DNA of 64,000 nt, from positions 5,833,087-5,897,086 of the forward strand of contig BSYO01000019.1 in assembly GCA_033239525.1 (NCBI GenBank), given 5' to 3'. Position numbers and translations under genes: made by a program. The stretch is from Nepenthes gracilis (lineage: Eukaryota; Streptophyta; Magnoliopsida; Caryophyllales; Nepenthaceae). The notes beneath the pieces are model-generated. The model worked only from the letters and a program-made list of their open reading frames with translations, ran no database searches and was not told the origin of the DNA. Positions 1 through 12,703 of the stretch are shown here, piece by piece; position 1 is the stretch's first letter; each line of letters begins with the position of its first letter.

Positions 1-39
1 TCGTTAGAAAAAATTTTCTGGAAATCATAAGTTGACAGG

Positions 40-165
40 GCTAGATTGGTCGATATAAAAACATATCATGATAGTGTTGCGGCATTAGGAAATATCGGTA
101 TCAGGGAGTCTCGATACCGATATATATCGGCTGATATTTAATATATTTGAATTAAATTTACCTAT
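40..165. repeat. GATAT-rich palindromic repeat, copy 1
   Basis: A run of TCGATA, TATCGG and CCGATATATATCGG words with near-perfect self-complementarity, lying upstream of the first visible MSH3 exon. It belongs to the dispersed family described under findings; this copy lacks the full ATGGATGAAAATATTG core. Confidence 0.6.
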
Positions 166-264
166 TTTCATAAACAGTAATATATTTTTTTCTATCAACT
201 TTTTTCTGTTGGCATGCTTGCTTGACTGTTTCTGCTGACGGTTGCTGAATACTGAATGGTCCAG

Positions 265-3200
265 TTCATTGCAGTTTTACAAGCAATTTTGTTGGCCGGA
301 AAACAACTTCAGCAACTTCATATTGAAGGAGAAGATTATACCGAAGAGTTGCAGATGAATAACGTTCGGTCTCCGTTGTTGAGAAAGTTGATTCAGACAG
401 CCTCTTCATCGAGTGTGATCAGCAAAGCTGCAATGCTTCTATCTAGTCTGAACACTGAGGCAGCTGATAAAGGGGATCTGTTGAACCTTCTCATCACATC
501 CGATGGACAGTATCCTGAGGTTCATTGCTAGAGTTTTAGTTCTTTTCGCATGCCTATATGGCCGGCTGGTTGCCAGCCACTGCCACCCAGAGATCAAATT
601 TATAGTTTTGTTTTTCTCAAAAAAGTTTTTAATATAATGTTATGGAAGCCCTTAATTGTGTTCAATGACAATCCGCACCTGTCAGTAAATTGCATAATCT
701 AATATAATATGACCACCTCAATATATGAATATTGTTTAACTTGATTCAATGGGAGCAAGAATTTTCAGGTACATTTGGAACATTTTGTTTTTGAGAAGTA
801 GTGACTGCCAACCAAATTATTATTAGTCGGTTGACTTACACTCTGCAACGAAACAACTCATATTAAAAACTATGATATGACATTCCACCATGGATGAAAA
901 TATTGATATTAGTATTAGTTGCGACCTTATCGTTGTCAAATATATCGATTAATATATATTGGTAACTGATATATTGAATATATATATATAGATATATCAT
1001 AATGAATAATTCCTCTAGGTTGCTAAAGCTTGGAAAAAGGTTCAGTTAGCAAATGAAGAGCTGGAATCTTTGATTGGTTTATATCACAAACAGCTTGGAA
1101 TGCGAAATTTGGAATATTCAAGTGTCTCTGGGACAACATATTTAATAGAGGTAATTTGTTTGTTTTGCTGTGTATTCATTTATCACATTTCCCTCTCTAG
1201 TTTACTTGGGTTCTGCTGGTTTCATCATTTGCTGCAGCAATTTCATTCTCTAGACTGTCATGTCCACAAAGTAATCGTCATCATGGTCTCACGATGTTGC
1301 TTGAACTGTATCAGCAGCTTAATTAATTTTAAACCTTGAAGTTTTTGATGATGATCTGTATTTTTTCTGTGGCATCCATGGAGGGAAAGCATAAAACCCA
1401 TCCTATTTTACTGTGCGATGGTTGGTTGTTCATGGTATAGCTGTACCTATCATTTTTAAGGGTCAATATCTGCAATACAATTCATCCAACAATAAACAAA
1501 ACCTAATCCCAATTATAAATCTGTGACACAAATTGATGGGGTCTTCTCTTCTAAGATCATGATCAAGATCAATTCTTTGCCAAACAACCAACGATTACAT
1601 TCAAACATCTACCACAATTCAATTCTCACACAAATTGTAATTATTAAGAGAAATAGAAATCAAATTATATTCAAGAAAACTGATAGGGTGAAATCTCTGG
1701 AAGAGGATCAACGGAATGTTGTCCAAGAGTCCAAGCTCTCCTTGGATAGAAATCAGAGGTTGTTGATGGATTCTGGCAGTCTCAAGCAGAAACCAATCGT
1801 CTCCTCCGAGTGCTCCTATTCCAAATGTTCCAAAAGCTTCCAAACTTTGCATACAGTTAGCTTAAATAACTAACTATAATCCTAATAGCCCCTAAAAGAC
1901 TTAAATGCCCTTAATTAGTGCAATATTGCATTAACGCCATTATTACTTTAATTAATCAAAATTACTACCAACTACTCTAGTGGGCCTGGCTGTGTAGAAG
2001 CCCACTCATCTTCTCAAGCCCATTACAGTTCGGTTCTGCTCCTGGTTTTGGTTCTAAGACTCCTTGGTGCCTCTCTCTTCAAGAATGCCCTTGTCATCTA
2101 GAGTGAACTTCAGAAACCATCCCACCATAATATCGTAGTCTTTCCAACTCACTTCATCTATCGAGACCCCACGCTATTGTACCAGTACTTGCCATCTCTT
2201 CAGGCCACTTTGGTCCCTTTTGCATTGTCAGTAGTGAGTTCCTTCTTTGGCTTTAATATAATTCGACAGTCATTGTTAAATAGTGGTAGCACGTTGGCTA
2301 TCTGTCTGGGGTTGTCAACCTTCTTTTTTAGTACTGACACATGGAATACCAGATATAGCATGGAAGTTGATGGTAAATCTAGCTTGTATGCCAGTTCTCC
2401 TACACCCACCAATATCTTGAATGGCTCATAGTATCTTTGCGACAGTTTCATGTTGAATTTCTTCTTCAAGGATTTCTGTCGATAGGGTTGGAGCTTAAGA
2501 TACACATTCACTAGGTTCAATGGATACATCTCGCCATCCTTGATCATAGTATCTCTTTATCCTTGCTCACGCCTTTTCGTGGTTCTTAATTGTAGTAAGA
2601 ATCTTGTCCTTTGCTAGTGATTCGTGTTCCAACTTCTTCAATTCACGCTGTTCCCCTCATGTAAGTGTTCAATATTAGAGGTTGATCGGATCATGATGCC
2701 CCGTGTTTTACTACTATTGGGCCCATGGGATGAACTTCTTCCATCTAGCTTGCTTCTCGTGACAATAGCTCCTCAAGTATTGCTCAAGTATTTGGTTCAC
2801 CACTTTTATTTGTCCATCTGTTTGAGGATGATAGGAGGGGCTGGCCTTTAATTTGCTGCCGTAAAGGGAGAAAAGCTATTGCCAAAAGGAACTTCAGAAA
2901 CAATTTTTCCCAATCCGTCACAATACTCCTTGGGATCCCATGTAACTTCACTTCATTTTAATGAATGCTTTGGCAACAATGCTTGCTGTGAAAGGTTGCT
3001 GTAGTGGGATGAAATGGGCATCCTTGCTCAGACGATCTACCACCACTAGTATGGCTATGAACCCTTTTCTAATTGGCAACACCTCTACAAAATCATCGTT
3101 AGATCTTCTCAGACCCTCTCAGTTATCAGAAAGGGTTGTGTAAAACCTACAAGAGCCCGTTGATCATACTTCACCTTTTGACATATTTCACTCAGCTACC

Positions 3201-6200
3201 ATGATTTTTTCTGCACCTTTGACCCCTTCCCAATAAAAGAAGTGCTTAATGCTCACATATCTTCTCAACCACCTAGACTGACCCCGGTACTCTTGGCACA
3301 CACATGTAACTCTTGTAATGGAGCAAGCCATCCTTAAAATTTGTACCTTTCGGCCCTGTCTTCTTGCTTGTCAAGCTTCTCGCAATTGCTCTTTGTTCAC
3401 CCATCAATCCTTGCAACCTCTCTTATCTTGTCCCAAACTCTCCATTCGGCCCCGCTAAGAGCCTTTAAGCCTGGCTTATTGTCTTCATACATGTTCCACA
3501 GCATCAATATCATGCTCGAATCTGGGAAGCTTCACCATAAAATTTTGTTTTCTGGAGTCACAATCTTCTGCTCTAGTAAGTGCCTCAAAGCTTGTTGGTT
3601 AGTTACAATGGTGAATTTTCGTCCCAATAAATACGGTCTCCACACTTCAACTGTATGCAATACTGCCAATCTCTCTCACATAGGTACTCCAAGCTTTCTT
3701 CATTTGGCCCTAAGGCTTTGGAAACCAACGTCAGTAGTCATTTTTCTTGTACCAGTGTTGCCCTTATGCTATGTCCACTTGTATTGGTGTAGATTTTCAA
3801 AAGGTTTTTAAAGTTTGGTAAAGCCAATGCTGGAGTGTGAGTCATTGCTTTCATAAAATCTTCAAAGGCTTGCCTTGTTTCATCAGACCACTTAAAATTA
3901 TCCTTCTTTGACATCACAGTCAAGGGTCTAGCAATCAACCCGTAAAGCTTCACAAACTGCCTATAGTATCCCATCAACTCTAAAAATCCTCGCAGAGACG
4001 ATACATCCTTCAGTAGTGGCCAATCCACCATAGCCTCAACTTTTTTTGCACCTACTTGCCTTCCCTGGAGATTATATGCCCTAAATATTCTAACTCTCTA
4101 TAGAAACTCACACTTGGCCATCTTGATGAAGTGGCAACAGCGCTAAGGATCCCCAATACCAACTCAATTTGCTCTAGGTGTGCCTCCATGGTCTTTGAGT
4201 AGATGAGGATATCGTTGAAAAATGCCAGCACGAATGTTCTTAATGTGCGCTTTGAAGATTGTGTTCATGGTTGTTTGAAATGTGGATGAGGCATTGCATA
4301 GTTTGAAGGGCACTGCCAAATACTTGTGATGCCTGGAATGAATCCGAAAATGCGGTCTTATGCACGTCCTACTCTCTCATGTGGATTTGATGATACCCCT
4401 CTCTCAAGTCAAGCTTTGTGTAAACATTGGCCCCATGCAACTCATCCAAAATCTTGTTGAATGTTGGAATGGGAAACTGGTCCTTATTGTGGCCTCGTTT
4501 GAAGCCTTGTAATCCATGCAAAACCTCCAAGTCTCATCTTTCTTCCATACAAGCTGTGCTGGTGAAGAAAATGGACTAGTATTCGGTCCAATCAATCCGT
4601 TCTTTATCACTTCCTCCACCTGTCTCCCAATTTCTGTTTTCTGAAAATGAGCATATGGGTAAGGTGGCACATTTACTGGATTATGCTCTTCCCGCGAAGT
4701 GGTGTGGTGGTCAAAGAGTCAGGATGGCTGAAGACATGTAGGAACCTCAAGCACTTGATACGTGCTTGTCTTTACTATGGTGAAACATTGGGCACCCCTT
4801 CACACAATTTTTCCAACATGTTGGCTTTGCAAGGCTTGATTTCTTTGGTTGGCAATGCTGTCTACATTCTCTTTGCTCCCAAGTTTAAATTCCATCTGCA
4901 TAGTGTCAAAATTCACCATCACATTTCCAAGACTCTTCAACCATGCATAGCACAATATCCAGAATGTGCAAATCAGCCACAATCCGCACCCCTTGAATGT
5001 TCATCCTTACCTCTTTCACTACTTCACACTTAAGTTCTCAGCATTTGCCATTTTCTCCTCAAAGGGTTCAATAACCACTCCTTGCAATCCCCCTTGTTTA
5101 CAATAAGAGTGTTGATAAAGTTGTGTGATGATCCCAAATCATCTAGTATAGTTGCTTTATGTTTGCCTACGTAAGCTATAAGCTGCATTGTTGATGGTTT
5201 GGGAGCTCCTGTTGTAGCATTTAGTGACAGTTCAGCTTCTCCTTCTTCAACATCAATGCTATTCCTCTAGTGTTCATCACCTTCACTGGTTTCCACCTCT
5301 ATTTTATCATCCTTTTCTCCCTCGTTTGGTTCTATCAATACAAATACTTGCCCTGTCCTACATTGATGGCCCTTGTTCCACTTTTTTCCGCTCTTGAAAC
5401 AAAGGCCCTTCTTGATCCTCTCTTTTACTTCTTCCCTTGATAACCTTTTGATTTCTCTAGGCATCTCCCTCGGTCGGCTTGCTACCATTTCTTTTCCCTT
5501 CCCGGTATCATTGCTTGCATGGATTTAGAGAACATACTCTCTTTATTTAGCCTTTTGTCAATGTTGTTACTTTCTTCAAGGATCTCTGCCTTCTTCATTG
5601 CCTCTGTTAAATGCTCATGTTGCTTCAACTTAGGCCTTCAATGAAGGTTCCCAATAGCATCTCTTCGGTCCATCCACGAACCATGGTTTGCAGTCGACAG
5701 AATTCTCCCATGTATCTCTGGCACCTGCCTTCTTGATGAAGCTTGGCAAGCTGTCTGTGGTGATTGACTACCATTGATGGTCCCCATTGTGCAATGAACT
5801 CCCTTTCAAATGCTGTCCACCCCAATCTTCTTTCTTCCTTGGCATATTGCACTATGAGCCATCTCCACCAAGTGTGTGCCTTACCATCAAGGTGGAAGCT
5901 AGTGGTCGCTGCTCTGTCATTTCTTGCCACTTCATATACATGAAAGTAGCATTCCACTTTATCTGAACATTCATGAGGGTCTTCCCAGTCAAAGTGAGGG
6001 AAGTCTACATTCAGTTTTTGAGGTTTTAGTTTTGATACCGACTGCCTCTCCTCTCATTTGCATAGTCATTGTCACTTTGCCATATTGCTCATCTTATGCC
6101 ATAGCATTATCTCTGTTCAAGAGGCCTTTGCTCTGATTGGCATTCTTCCTCGAAGTTGTCTTCTCCTGTCTCGTCCTCATGATACTCCCTATGGTGGTTG

Positions 6201-9200
6201 GATGCCCTCGATTGTCCTCTACCTTGGTTCCATCTTTCCACTTCTCTTGCCCCCTGTTCTACCTGACTGCTTGGCTTCATTCTCTGCCTTCATTCCTACC
6301 TCACCTTCGGTGATAAATGCCTCATGCTCATCTGTCTGATGGGCCCTGTCTAGAAGCAATCGATCACTGTTTGTCTCCATGAGTTTGTCTATGGTTTCAT
6401 TCCACGAGACCTCCTTCGCTTAATCTTCTGTCAATCCTTTTCTAATCCATTGTTACTTTTGCGCCTGGTCTTCTCCATAGATCAGCTCGACTGGCCCACT
6501 GCTACGGTCAATTGTGCTACAGATGTCACTACTTCCTCAACCATCCTTGTAAGCCTTGCTTGACTTTCCTCCAGTGCTTGAACCCTTACCCGATTAGAGT
6601 TTGGACTGTTGTTGAAGCATTAGGTGCATTATCCAACCCAATCTTGCTTCAACTGAAACCGCCTTTGTTGATGGAGGGTACTGTCAAATTTCCCTTGTGC
6701 ATACGTCGTGCAGAAACTTCCAGACTTTCTGCGATATACATTTCACTGGACTTTCAACAAAGAGCTTCATCCTTTTTGCCTAAAATCACGGTAAATCTCA
6801 ATGAAAGCACCAACTGATAGGGTCTTCTTTTCTAAGATCCTGATCAAGATCAATTCCTGGCCAAACAACCAATGTTCACATCCAAACATCCACCACATTT
6901 CAATTCTCGCATGAATTGCAATTATCAAGAGAAATAGAAATCAAATTAAATTCAAGAAAACTGAAAGGGTGAAATCTCTGGAGGTGGATCAACGAATTGT
7001 CCTCCAACAGCCCAAGCTCTCTTCAGACAGAAATTAGTGGTTGCCATTGGATATCCTAGTGGTCCCAAGCCGAAGCTGATCATCTCTTCTGAGAGCTCCT
7101 ATTCCAATTGTTCCAAAAGCTACCAAACTCTGCGTAAAGTTAGCTTAAATAACTAACTGTAATCCCAATAGCCCTAAAAGACTTAAACGCCCTTAATTAG
7201 TGAAATATTACACTAATGCAATTAATTAAAATTGTTACCAACTGCTCTATTGGGCTGCTGTATGTAGGCCACTCATCTTCTTGAGCCCACCATGGCCCAG
7301 TACCATGCCTGGTTGTGGTTTTAAGACTCCTCCTTGGTGCTGGTACCTCATGACAATCAAACCCGAAAGAACAGATCTTTACCTCAGTTCATCAGATTAT
7401 TATACAGATTTACCCAGTTTGAGATGTGAACTATGTATTCTCCAACTACCCATCTGTGTTAGTTTTGGGTGGGTACCCTTTTTTTGAATGTAGTTCATTA
7501 TTATTTTGGGATTATAGCATAGGTTACTTCTGCCCCATAACGCCTTAGTGAAATGACCTAGTGATAAGGCGGTGGACTTCAAATCCTTTTTCCTAGTTCA
7601 AATCTGGGTATCATTTGATCAATAAAAGACCAAAATCCCTTATCCATTGCAATTTTTTTCTCCCAGTAGGGTTGATAATATGTGGACTTGTTTACAATGT
7701 TTGAACAGAGGGTCAAAGAAAATGTACTAGTGTGCTGCCTTAACATGAAGAAATAGCCCTTTTCTTTTCTTTTTTTTAGGCTGTTTGAACAGAAGTTTTT
7801 ACTCAGATTTTCTCCACTCTATGTCTCACAATTCAACTTTTTTGGGGTTGTTATACATCCAAAATGGCTACATGCTCTCTCACTTGTTCTAGAAAAGGAT
7901 GATGTATTATACATTTTTTCTTGCTTTCTTCTCACACTTGCTTGGATTGTGTATTTCACCCTCATGTTGATTGCTGATATTTAGCATTCATTTCTCATGC
8001 TATAATTTTTTTTTTTCTTATTTTGCATTAATACTGGCTGTAAATGCAGCTGCCTTCAGAGTCAAGGGTACCTCCAAGCTGGGTGAAGGTAAACAGTACC
8101 CAGAAAATGGTTCGGTATCACCCACCTGAAGTATTGATCGGTTTGGACCAGCTGTCTTTAGCAAATGAAGAACTCGCTATTGTTTGTCAAGCCACTTGGG
8201 ACAATTTTATGGGGGAATTTACGTCGTATTATACCGAATTTCACGCTGCAGTGCAGGCATTTGCTGCTTTGGATTGCTTGCATTCACTTGCGATTCTTGC
8301 AAGGAATAAGGTTTGCAATATTCCAATCATCTTTGTCAAGATTTTTCGTTGCTAATTATCATACTACTACTACCTGTATCCTTTTGCGCATGTCAGAACT
8401 ATGTCTGTCCAGCTTTTGTAGATGACGAGGAACCTGTTCAGATACAGATTAGTTCTGGTCGTCATCCGGTACGTTATGTTTATGCCAATGATTGTCTAAT
8501 GAATTATTAAAATGATGACATTAGTATAATGGTGGAGTTGTTACCGTGTGACATAATGGTTATGGTTTCATGATATAGAAACGGCTTTTTGCATAATATA
8601 AGGTAAGATCATATGTGTAAATATTGGCCGATATTATAAATATTGACCAACATGTATCATTATTGGGGCCTCAATATCGATATTTTTCGATATCGTGACA
8701 ATGGCATAATATGCTTCTTTATTGGTGATATATTAAGATATATCGATCGATATTTTAAATATTGACTGCTACATTGGCCAATATGCTTTATCGGTTTATG
8801 ATTTTCAAAAAACTTTTTTCGTTCAATATATTTGATATCGATATAGTCACAACTGGTATTGATATTTTCATCCATGGATTTGTCCTTCCCAAACTTTGCA
8901 GAGCGGGAACATCGAGCTCCAAGCTGCCCATTTTATTGTTAAATGTACTTTTATATGTTGAACTACTTTTTCATTGTTCCTTTTCCTTTGTCGTCGGGAA
9001 GATAACTTATCTTAATTTTTGGCACTTTGATTACTTTATATAGTAAATACTTGTTTCCATCACAATATATGAGCCCGAGTAACATGGATGAAGATATTGA
9101 TATTGGTTGTGTCAATATCGATATTAGATATATACCATATTTTGGTATTAGACATATTAAAAATAAATATTTTTCTACAAATCATGAAATATTAGTGAAT

Positions 9201-12200
9201 ATTAGTCAATATATTAAATTTTATCATTGTATCGGAAAATATCGGTAACAAAGGTTCGGTGCAGATATATATATCAGCTGATATGTTGAATATAGATATT
9301 GTCAAGCTTTTGTGCTTATGGAATGAAATAACGACTAATATGTATTGGTAGCGGCCTCTCAATACCGTGATAAAAATTATGATGTCATGGTATTGGCAAT
9401 ATATTGTTATATATCGGTTGATATTTTAAATATCGATTGATATACCCGATATGCATTGACTAGTTTCCAATTTGCAAAAAAAAAAAAAAAAAAAAATTTG
9501 CAACTTATATGTCTAATATTGATTTATATTGCCCGATATGGATGAATCAATATGGCCATAACCTATGCTGATGTTTTCATCATTGGTCGCAACATATCGT
9601 CTAATATTCAAATATCGCGTGTTATATAGATGCAGCTGATATTCCCCACAGTTGATCTCTTTCCATTTTCTTAATAAAAAAAAAAACATATGCATCTAAT
9701 ACATCCAATTTTGATATGTATAGTTTCTTCAACCAATACCAATATTTTAATTCGGAGAAGAATTAGAGACATCTTGCTTTGGTGTGGCCCCACTTGTTTA
9801 CTCTGTTCAACAATGATTTCCCAGGTTCTGGAGACTATATTACAAGGAAATTTTGTCCCAAATGATTCTAATTTGCATGCACATAAAGAATTCTGTCAGA
9901 TAATTACTGGACCAAACATGGGTGGGAAAAGTTGTTATATTCGCCAAGTTGCTCTTATTACCATCATGGCTCAGGTAGTTTCAAGATACTGCTTTTACAA
10001 TGTATGTTAGCTTTTGTCCAACACATATCATGGTTATCACCCGATATTGATATTACTGTGATTGATATCGATAACTTTAGAAAAGTATTATAAGTTGTCT
10101 TACATGATATGACATATATTTAGTAATTTTTTAAAATAATTAAAAGTTGTAATCCCATATATTTTTATTATATTTTATTAAAAAAATTATTTTTTTAATA
10201 GATCTGATCTTTAAAGAAAAAAAGGACATTTATGTAATTAAGTATCAAAATTGTTTCTACCTTATAGATGATAGAATTACCTATCATTAGTTAAGAATAA
10301 TCAATGGTGTTTTTTTGGATGATGTAGGATGGTTTTTAGATTTAAAATTAATGTTGTTTTGTTAATTTACTATCTCTGTGTTTAAATAGTTTTTCATAAA
10401 AACTATATATGATGAAACTTCACGCACAAAATTCTATAATTCTTCTAAAGGAAGAGAGATAAGGGTGAAAAAAGAGAACTGGTTCTAATTTCTTCGAGAA
10501 AAAATGCTATATATGGTTTCGGGTATGTCATGAACGTTAAATTCTATTGTAATAATAAAATGCGTAATAATTTGACAATCTGAGAACAATTTAAATCTTA
10601 TTAAAGTTCTTACAAGAAGGTCCAGAAGATTTATTAAAGCTATTGTTGTATCGAGATAATTTGTCGTGATATTTTCAGGTCGGCTCCTTTGTACCTGCAT
10701 TGTCGGCTAAACTCCATGTCTTAGATGGTGTTTACACGCGAATGGGTGCTTCTGAGAACATCCAACAAGGAAGGAGCACCTTTTTAGAAGAACTGACTGA
10801 GGCATCGAACATACTCCATGGTTGCACAGACCATTCTCTTGTCATTCTTGATGAGCTCGGAAGAGGCACAAGCACACATGATGGTGAGGCAATTGCATAC
10901 GCGACTTTGCATTATCTTTTAGACAGGAAGAACTGCCTTATCCTCTTTGTTACCCATTACCCTAAAATTGCTGATATCAAGGAAGAGTTCCCCAGATCGG
11001 TTGGAGTATACCACGTTTCGTATCTGGCATCGAAGAATGGTAATGGTTCTCGGCTACTCGCTCAAGGCAAAATCGTTATGACAAAAGTGATTTTCTGTTT
11101 TGATTTGTTCGATAAAAAATGCAATGTTTTGCTAATTACAGGGTTTCGATCTGGAAAATTCGAAGAGAATTTTCTCACTCGGGCAGTAGATGTGGACCAT
11201 GAAGACATCACGTACCTCTATAAGCTAGTCCCGGGTGTCTCGGAGAAAAGTTTTGGTTTCCAGGTTGCTCGGCTTGCACAGGTTAGCTTCCTTTTGCTGT
11301 TTTTATTATTAGAGTTATCTTATTGTTATGAATCCATCCTACCAGAGTTTCCTTGTGGCAGACATGCTGATTGCATGGGGCCATTAAATGGGCAATTCAG
11401 TATACAAAACTTCTGCTATTTCGCTTGGTCTTTGAAACTGTCTGACCCATGGAATATGTTGCTGTCAGCCCCCAAATACATTCAATGTTTATGTTTTTTT
11501 ATATATCAGCCAATATTAGTCCATCAATTTATAATAACTGTACATATCATCTCATAAGGTTGAGAACAAGTACCGATATTTTCATCTATGGCTAGTGTAG
11601 ACCACTTTTGGGTGCATAGTATTACTTCATAACTCCAACATGTAATCGCTAGGCCATAAAATGAAAACTTTACGATATCGCCAACGCTCTCTTTATATTG
11701 GATCATTGGTGTTTGTAATTTATAATAGAAATATTTAGAGGGTACCTTTGGGTGAGTTGACATCCATCTTTTCATCTATTTTTTTATGTGTTTGTTAATA
11801 CAGATGAATAAATAAGATATCGTATTATTAACGGCGTTTCATGAGCAGTTAAATGATGTTTATGTATAATGTTCTAGTTATCTGCAGTTCTGATTATCGG
11901 ACTTGTCTGAAGCCGTGCTGCTGCTTTTATTTCAGCTGCCGGCATCGTGTATCCAGCGAGCTATGATTATGGCGGCAGAGTTGGAGGCTGCAGTACGCCG
12001 GAGAAGGGACGTCCGGCGAGAAGAAACATTGCATCTGACGAAGCAGATTTTGAATTCTGAAAATGACTCACCAGAGAGCACGTCAAAACACTCCGATCTC
12101 ACCGTTAGAGAAGAAACAGTCGGCAACAGTCGTCATTTGACGAATGCCTGCAACAAGTTCTTTTCGTATTTGAACCTTGCGTTGGGAAACGACGATGAGA

Positions 12201-12268
12201 GACAGAGTCTTGAACTGTTGAAGCTTGCTCGAGCCGTTTCGCTTGAATCGATAGCATTGCAACAGTGA
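265..12268 (+). CDS. MSH3: DNA mismatch repair protein MSH3, C-terminal 567 codons (5' exons outside window)
   Basis: MSH3 pairs with MSH2 (MutS-beta) in the nucleus and recognises insertion/deletion loops. Eight exons are supported by GT-AG borders and continuous frame: 265-519, 1019-1150, 8050-8310, 8397-8468, 9825-9974, 10679-11039, 11142-11281 and 11936-12268 (stop TGA). They sum to 1704 nt. Exons 1-3 encode the MutS core/lever region. Exon 5 has the Walker A motif GPNMGGKS. Exon 6 has the Walker B region [13 protein letters not shown] and the following FVTHY segment. Exons 7-8 carry the helix-turn-helix dimerisation region ([20 protein letters not shown]). The C-terminal tail ends SLESIALQQ. 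No frameshift or stop was seen. Intron 2 (about 6.9 kb) holds a Ty3/gypsy element; introns 1, 4, 5 and 7 hold GATAT repeats. An AATAAA at 12365 could serve polyadenylation. MSH3 is favoured over MSH2/MSH6 because the segment order and the segments around the exon 3-5 borders fit plant MSH3. The first exon's left border is inferred from an AG at 263-264. Confidence 0.93.
885..1010 (+). repeat. GATAT repeat, copy 2 (with core)
   Basis: It contains the family core ATGGATGAAAATATTGAT followed by a GTTGCGAC spacer and then TATCG/TATAT words. It ends only about 10 bases before the acceptor of the MSH3 exon at 1019, so it lies in the branch-point region of that intron. Confidence 0.65.
1534..2070 (-). 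repeat. 3' LTR of the Ty3/gypsy element in MSH3 intron 2
   Basis: It starts TGATGGGGTCTTC and matches 6815-7340 along its whole length, including the shared GTTAGCTTAAATAACTAACT stretch and the ending CCTTGGTGC. The two copies differ by many substitutions and small indels, which points to an old insertion. Confidence 0.85.
2200..4670 (-). pseudogene. Decayed pol (RT, RNase H, integrase, C-terminal tail) of the intronic Ty3/gypsy element
   Basis: 4670-4404 holds the RT N-terminal block ([39 protein letters not shown]). 4031-3738 holds the RT thumb/RNase H start ([19 protein letters not shown]). 2547-2200 holds the post-integrase segment ([25 protein letters not shown]). Between these the frame is broken repeatedly, so integrase is only partly recognisable. 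The expected YxDD active site reads FFND at about 4200-4230: the first catalytic Asp codon has become AAC. No functional polymerase is possible. Confidence 0.85.
5267..5957 (-). pseudogene. Decayed gag of the intronic Ty3/gypsy element
   Basis: 5957-5625 encodes a capsid-type segment with [14 protein letters not shown] and [12 protein letters not shown], typical of Ty3/gypsy gag. 5488-5267 encodes a zinc-knuckle relative, [16 protein letters not shown], in which the usual second Cys is Ser. Stops separate the two parts. Confidence 0.82.
6815..7340 (-). repeat. 5' LTR of the Ty3/gypsy element in MSH3 intron 2
   Basis: Partner of 1534-2070. It starts TGATAGGGTCTTC. The sequence just below 6815, read on the minus strand, is GTTGGTGCTTTCATTGAG, which sits where a tRNA primer-binding site is expected. 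The same motif recurs in the TRIM at 43.48 kb. Confidence 0.83.
7545..7665 (+). mobile_element. Possible degraded SINE with pol III A- and B-box-like motifs
   Basis: CCTAGTGATAAGGCGGTGG resembles a tRNA-type A box. AGTTCAAATCTGGG, about 40 bases on, resembles a B box. A T-rich end (ATTTTTTTCTCC) follows. This arrangement is typical of plant tRNA-derived SINEs. The rest of 7341-8049 is ordinary T-rich MSH3 intron. No family could be named. Confidence 0.35.
8600..8890 (-). repeat. GATAT repeat, copy 3 (long, with inverted core)
   Basis: It is rich in ATCGATATTTTTCGATATCG-like words. The family core is on the minus strand at its right end, reading ATGGATGAAAATATCAATACC and then GTTGTGACTATATCGATAT. 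It lies in MSH3 intron 4. Confidence 0.65.
9070..9320 (+). repeat. GATAT repeat, copy 4 (with core)
   Basis: Begins with core ATGGATGAAGATATTGAT and GGTTGTGTCAATATCGATAT, followed by ATATTAGTxAATAT words and CAGATATATATATCAGCTG. It lies head-to-head with copy 3 in the same MSH3 intron. Confidence 0.65.
9330..9690 (-). repeat. GATAT repeat, copy 5, with 21-base A tract
   Basis: TATCGGTTGATATTTTAAATATCGAT words are followed by an uninterrupted A run at 9476-9496. The core is on the minus strand around 9580 (ATGATGAAAACATCAGCATAGG). The A run inside the copy could be a remnant of retroposition or slippage. Confidence 0.55.
10025..10095. repeat. GATAT repeat fragment, copy 6
   Basis: A short fragment with CCGATATTGATATTACTG and TTGATATCGATAAC, just inside MSH3 intron 5. 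Confidence 0.45.
10080..10480 (+). repeat. Dispersed AT-rich repeat, copy A (partner at 62430-62860)
   Basis: It shares a collinear series of segments with 62430-62860: ATGATATGACATATATTTAG, TTTTTATTATATTTTATTAAAAAA, TTATAGATGATAGAATTACC-like, CCTATCAT and a GAGAGA-rich end followed by TTCTAATTT. The match is interrupted by substitutions and indels. It fills most of MSH3 intron 5. No coding capacity or terminal inverted repeat was recognised. Confidence 0.5.
11495..11600 (-). repeat. GATAT repeat fragment, copy 7
   Basis: TATATCAGCCAATATTAG is followed on the minus strand by ATAGATGAAAATATCGGTAC, the family core. It lies in MSH3 intron 7. Confidence 0.5.
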
Positions 12269-12667
12269 ATTCAACTAAACGAAGAATTTTCTTTCATCAT
12301 GCAGATGTATTTGTTTCCATTATTTTCCCATTCCATAGTCTTAATTTATATATTTTACCATGTAAATAAATAATAAAAATAAACATAACAAATATACCTT
12401 TTAAATAATAAATAAATAAGATGATATAGAAATAATAAATACAGAATTATTTTATTAATTTCATATTATTCACTATAGATTTATGGCATGTTTGGTTATT
12501 GGAATAGAGTAATATAAGAATAGAATAATTATTTTTAGAAAATAGAATAAGATAAAAATAAAATTAAAAATTTTTATTTTTATATTTGATTATTAGAATA
12601 GAATAAGTTGAGTTTTAATATTTTAAGATCTGATATGTAGTAATAGTATGAGGAATATAATGAAAAT

Positions 12668-12703
<36 letters not shown>

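Larger units (their letters stand above)
1534..7340 (-). mobile_element. Ty3/gypsy LTR retrotransposon, chromovirus-like, decayed, in MSH3 intron 2
   Basis: Two diverged direct repeats (1534-2070 and 6815-7340) flank a minus-strand gag-pol. Reading right to left: 5' LTR, a primer-binding-like GGTGCTTTCATTGAG just below 6815, gag (5957-5625), a CCHC-like knuckle (about 5430-5370), RT, RNase H, integrase and a C-terminal tail at 2547-2200. The gag and the W-x-x-GH-x-C style knuckle fit chromoviruses of the Tekay/Reina type. The element is inactive: many stops, the RT motif reads FFND instead of YxDD near 4200-4230, and the knuckle's second Cys is Ser. It is antisense to MSH3 and removed by splicing. 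Exact target-site duplications were not found, and the right-hand LTR ends are uncertain by about 10 bases. Confidence 0.88.

Noticed and set aside
1523..1873. Plus-strand open frame of 116 codons in MSH3 intron 2
   Set aside because: It lies in the LTR of the gypsy element, has no counterpart kept open in the partner LTR, and is not between splice sites.
7545..7665. A functional tRNA gene
   Set aside because: A- and B-box-like motifs are present but no cloverleaf can be drawn; a SINE relic is more likely.
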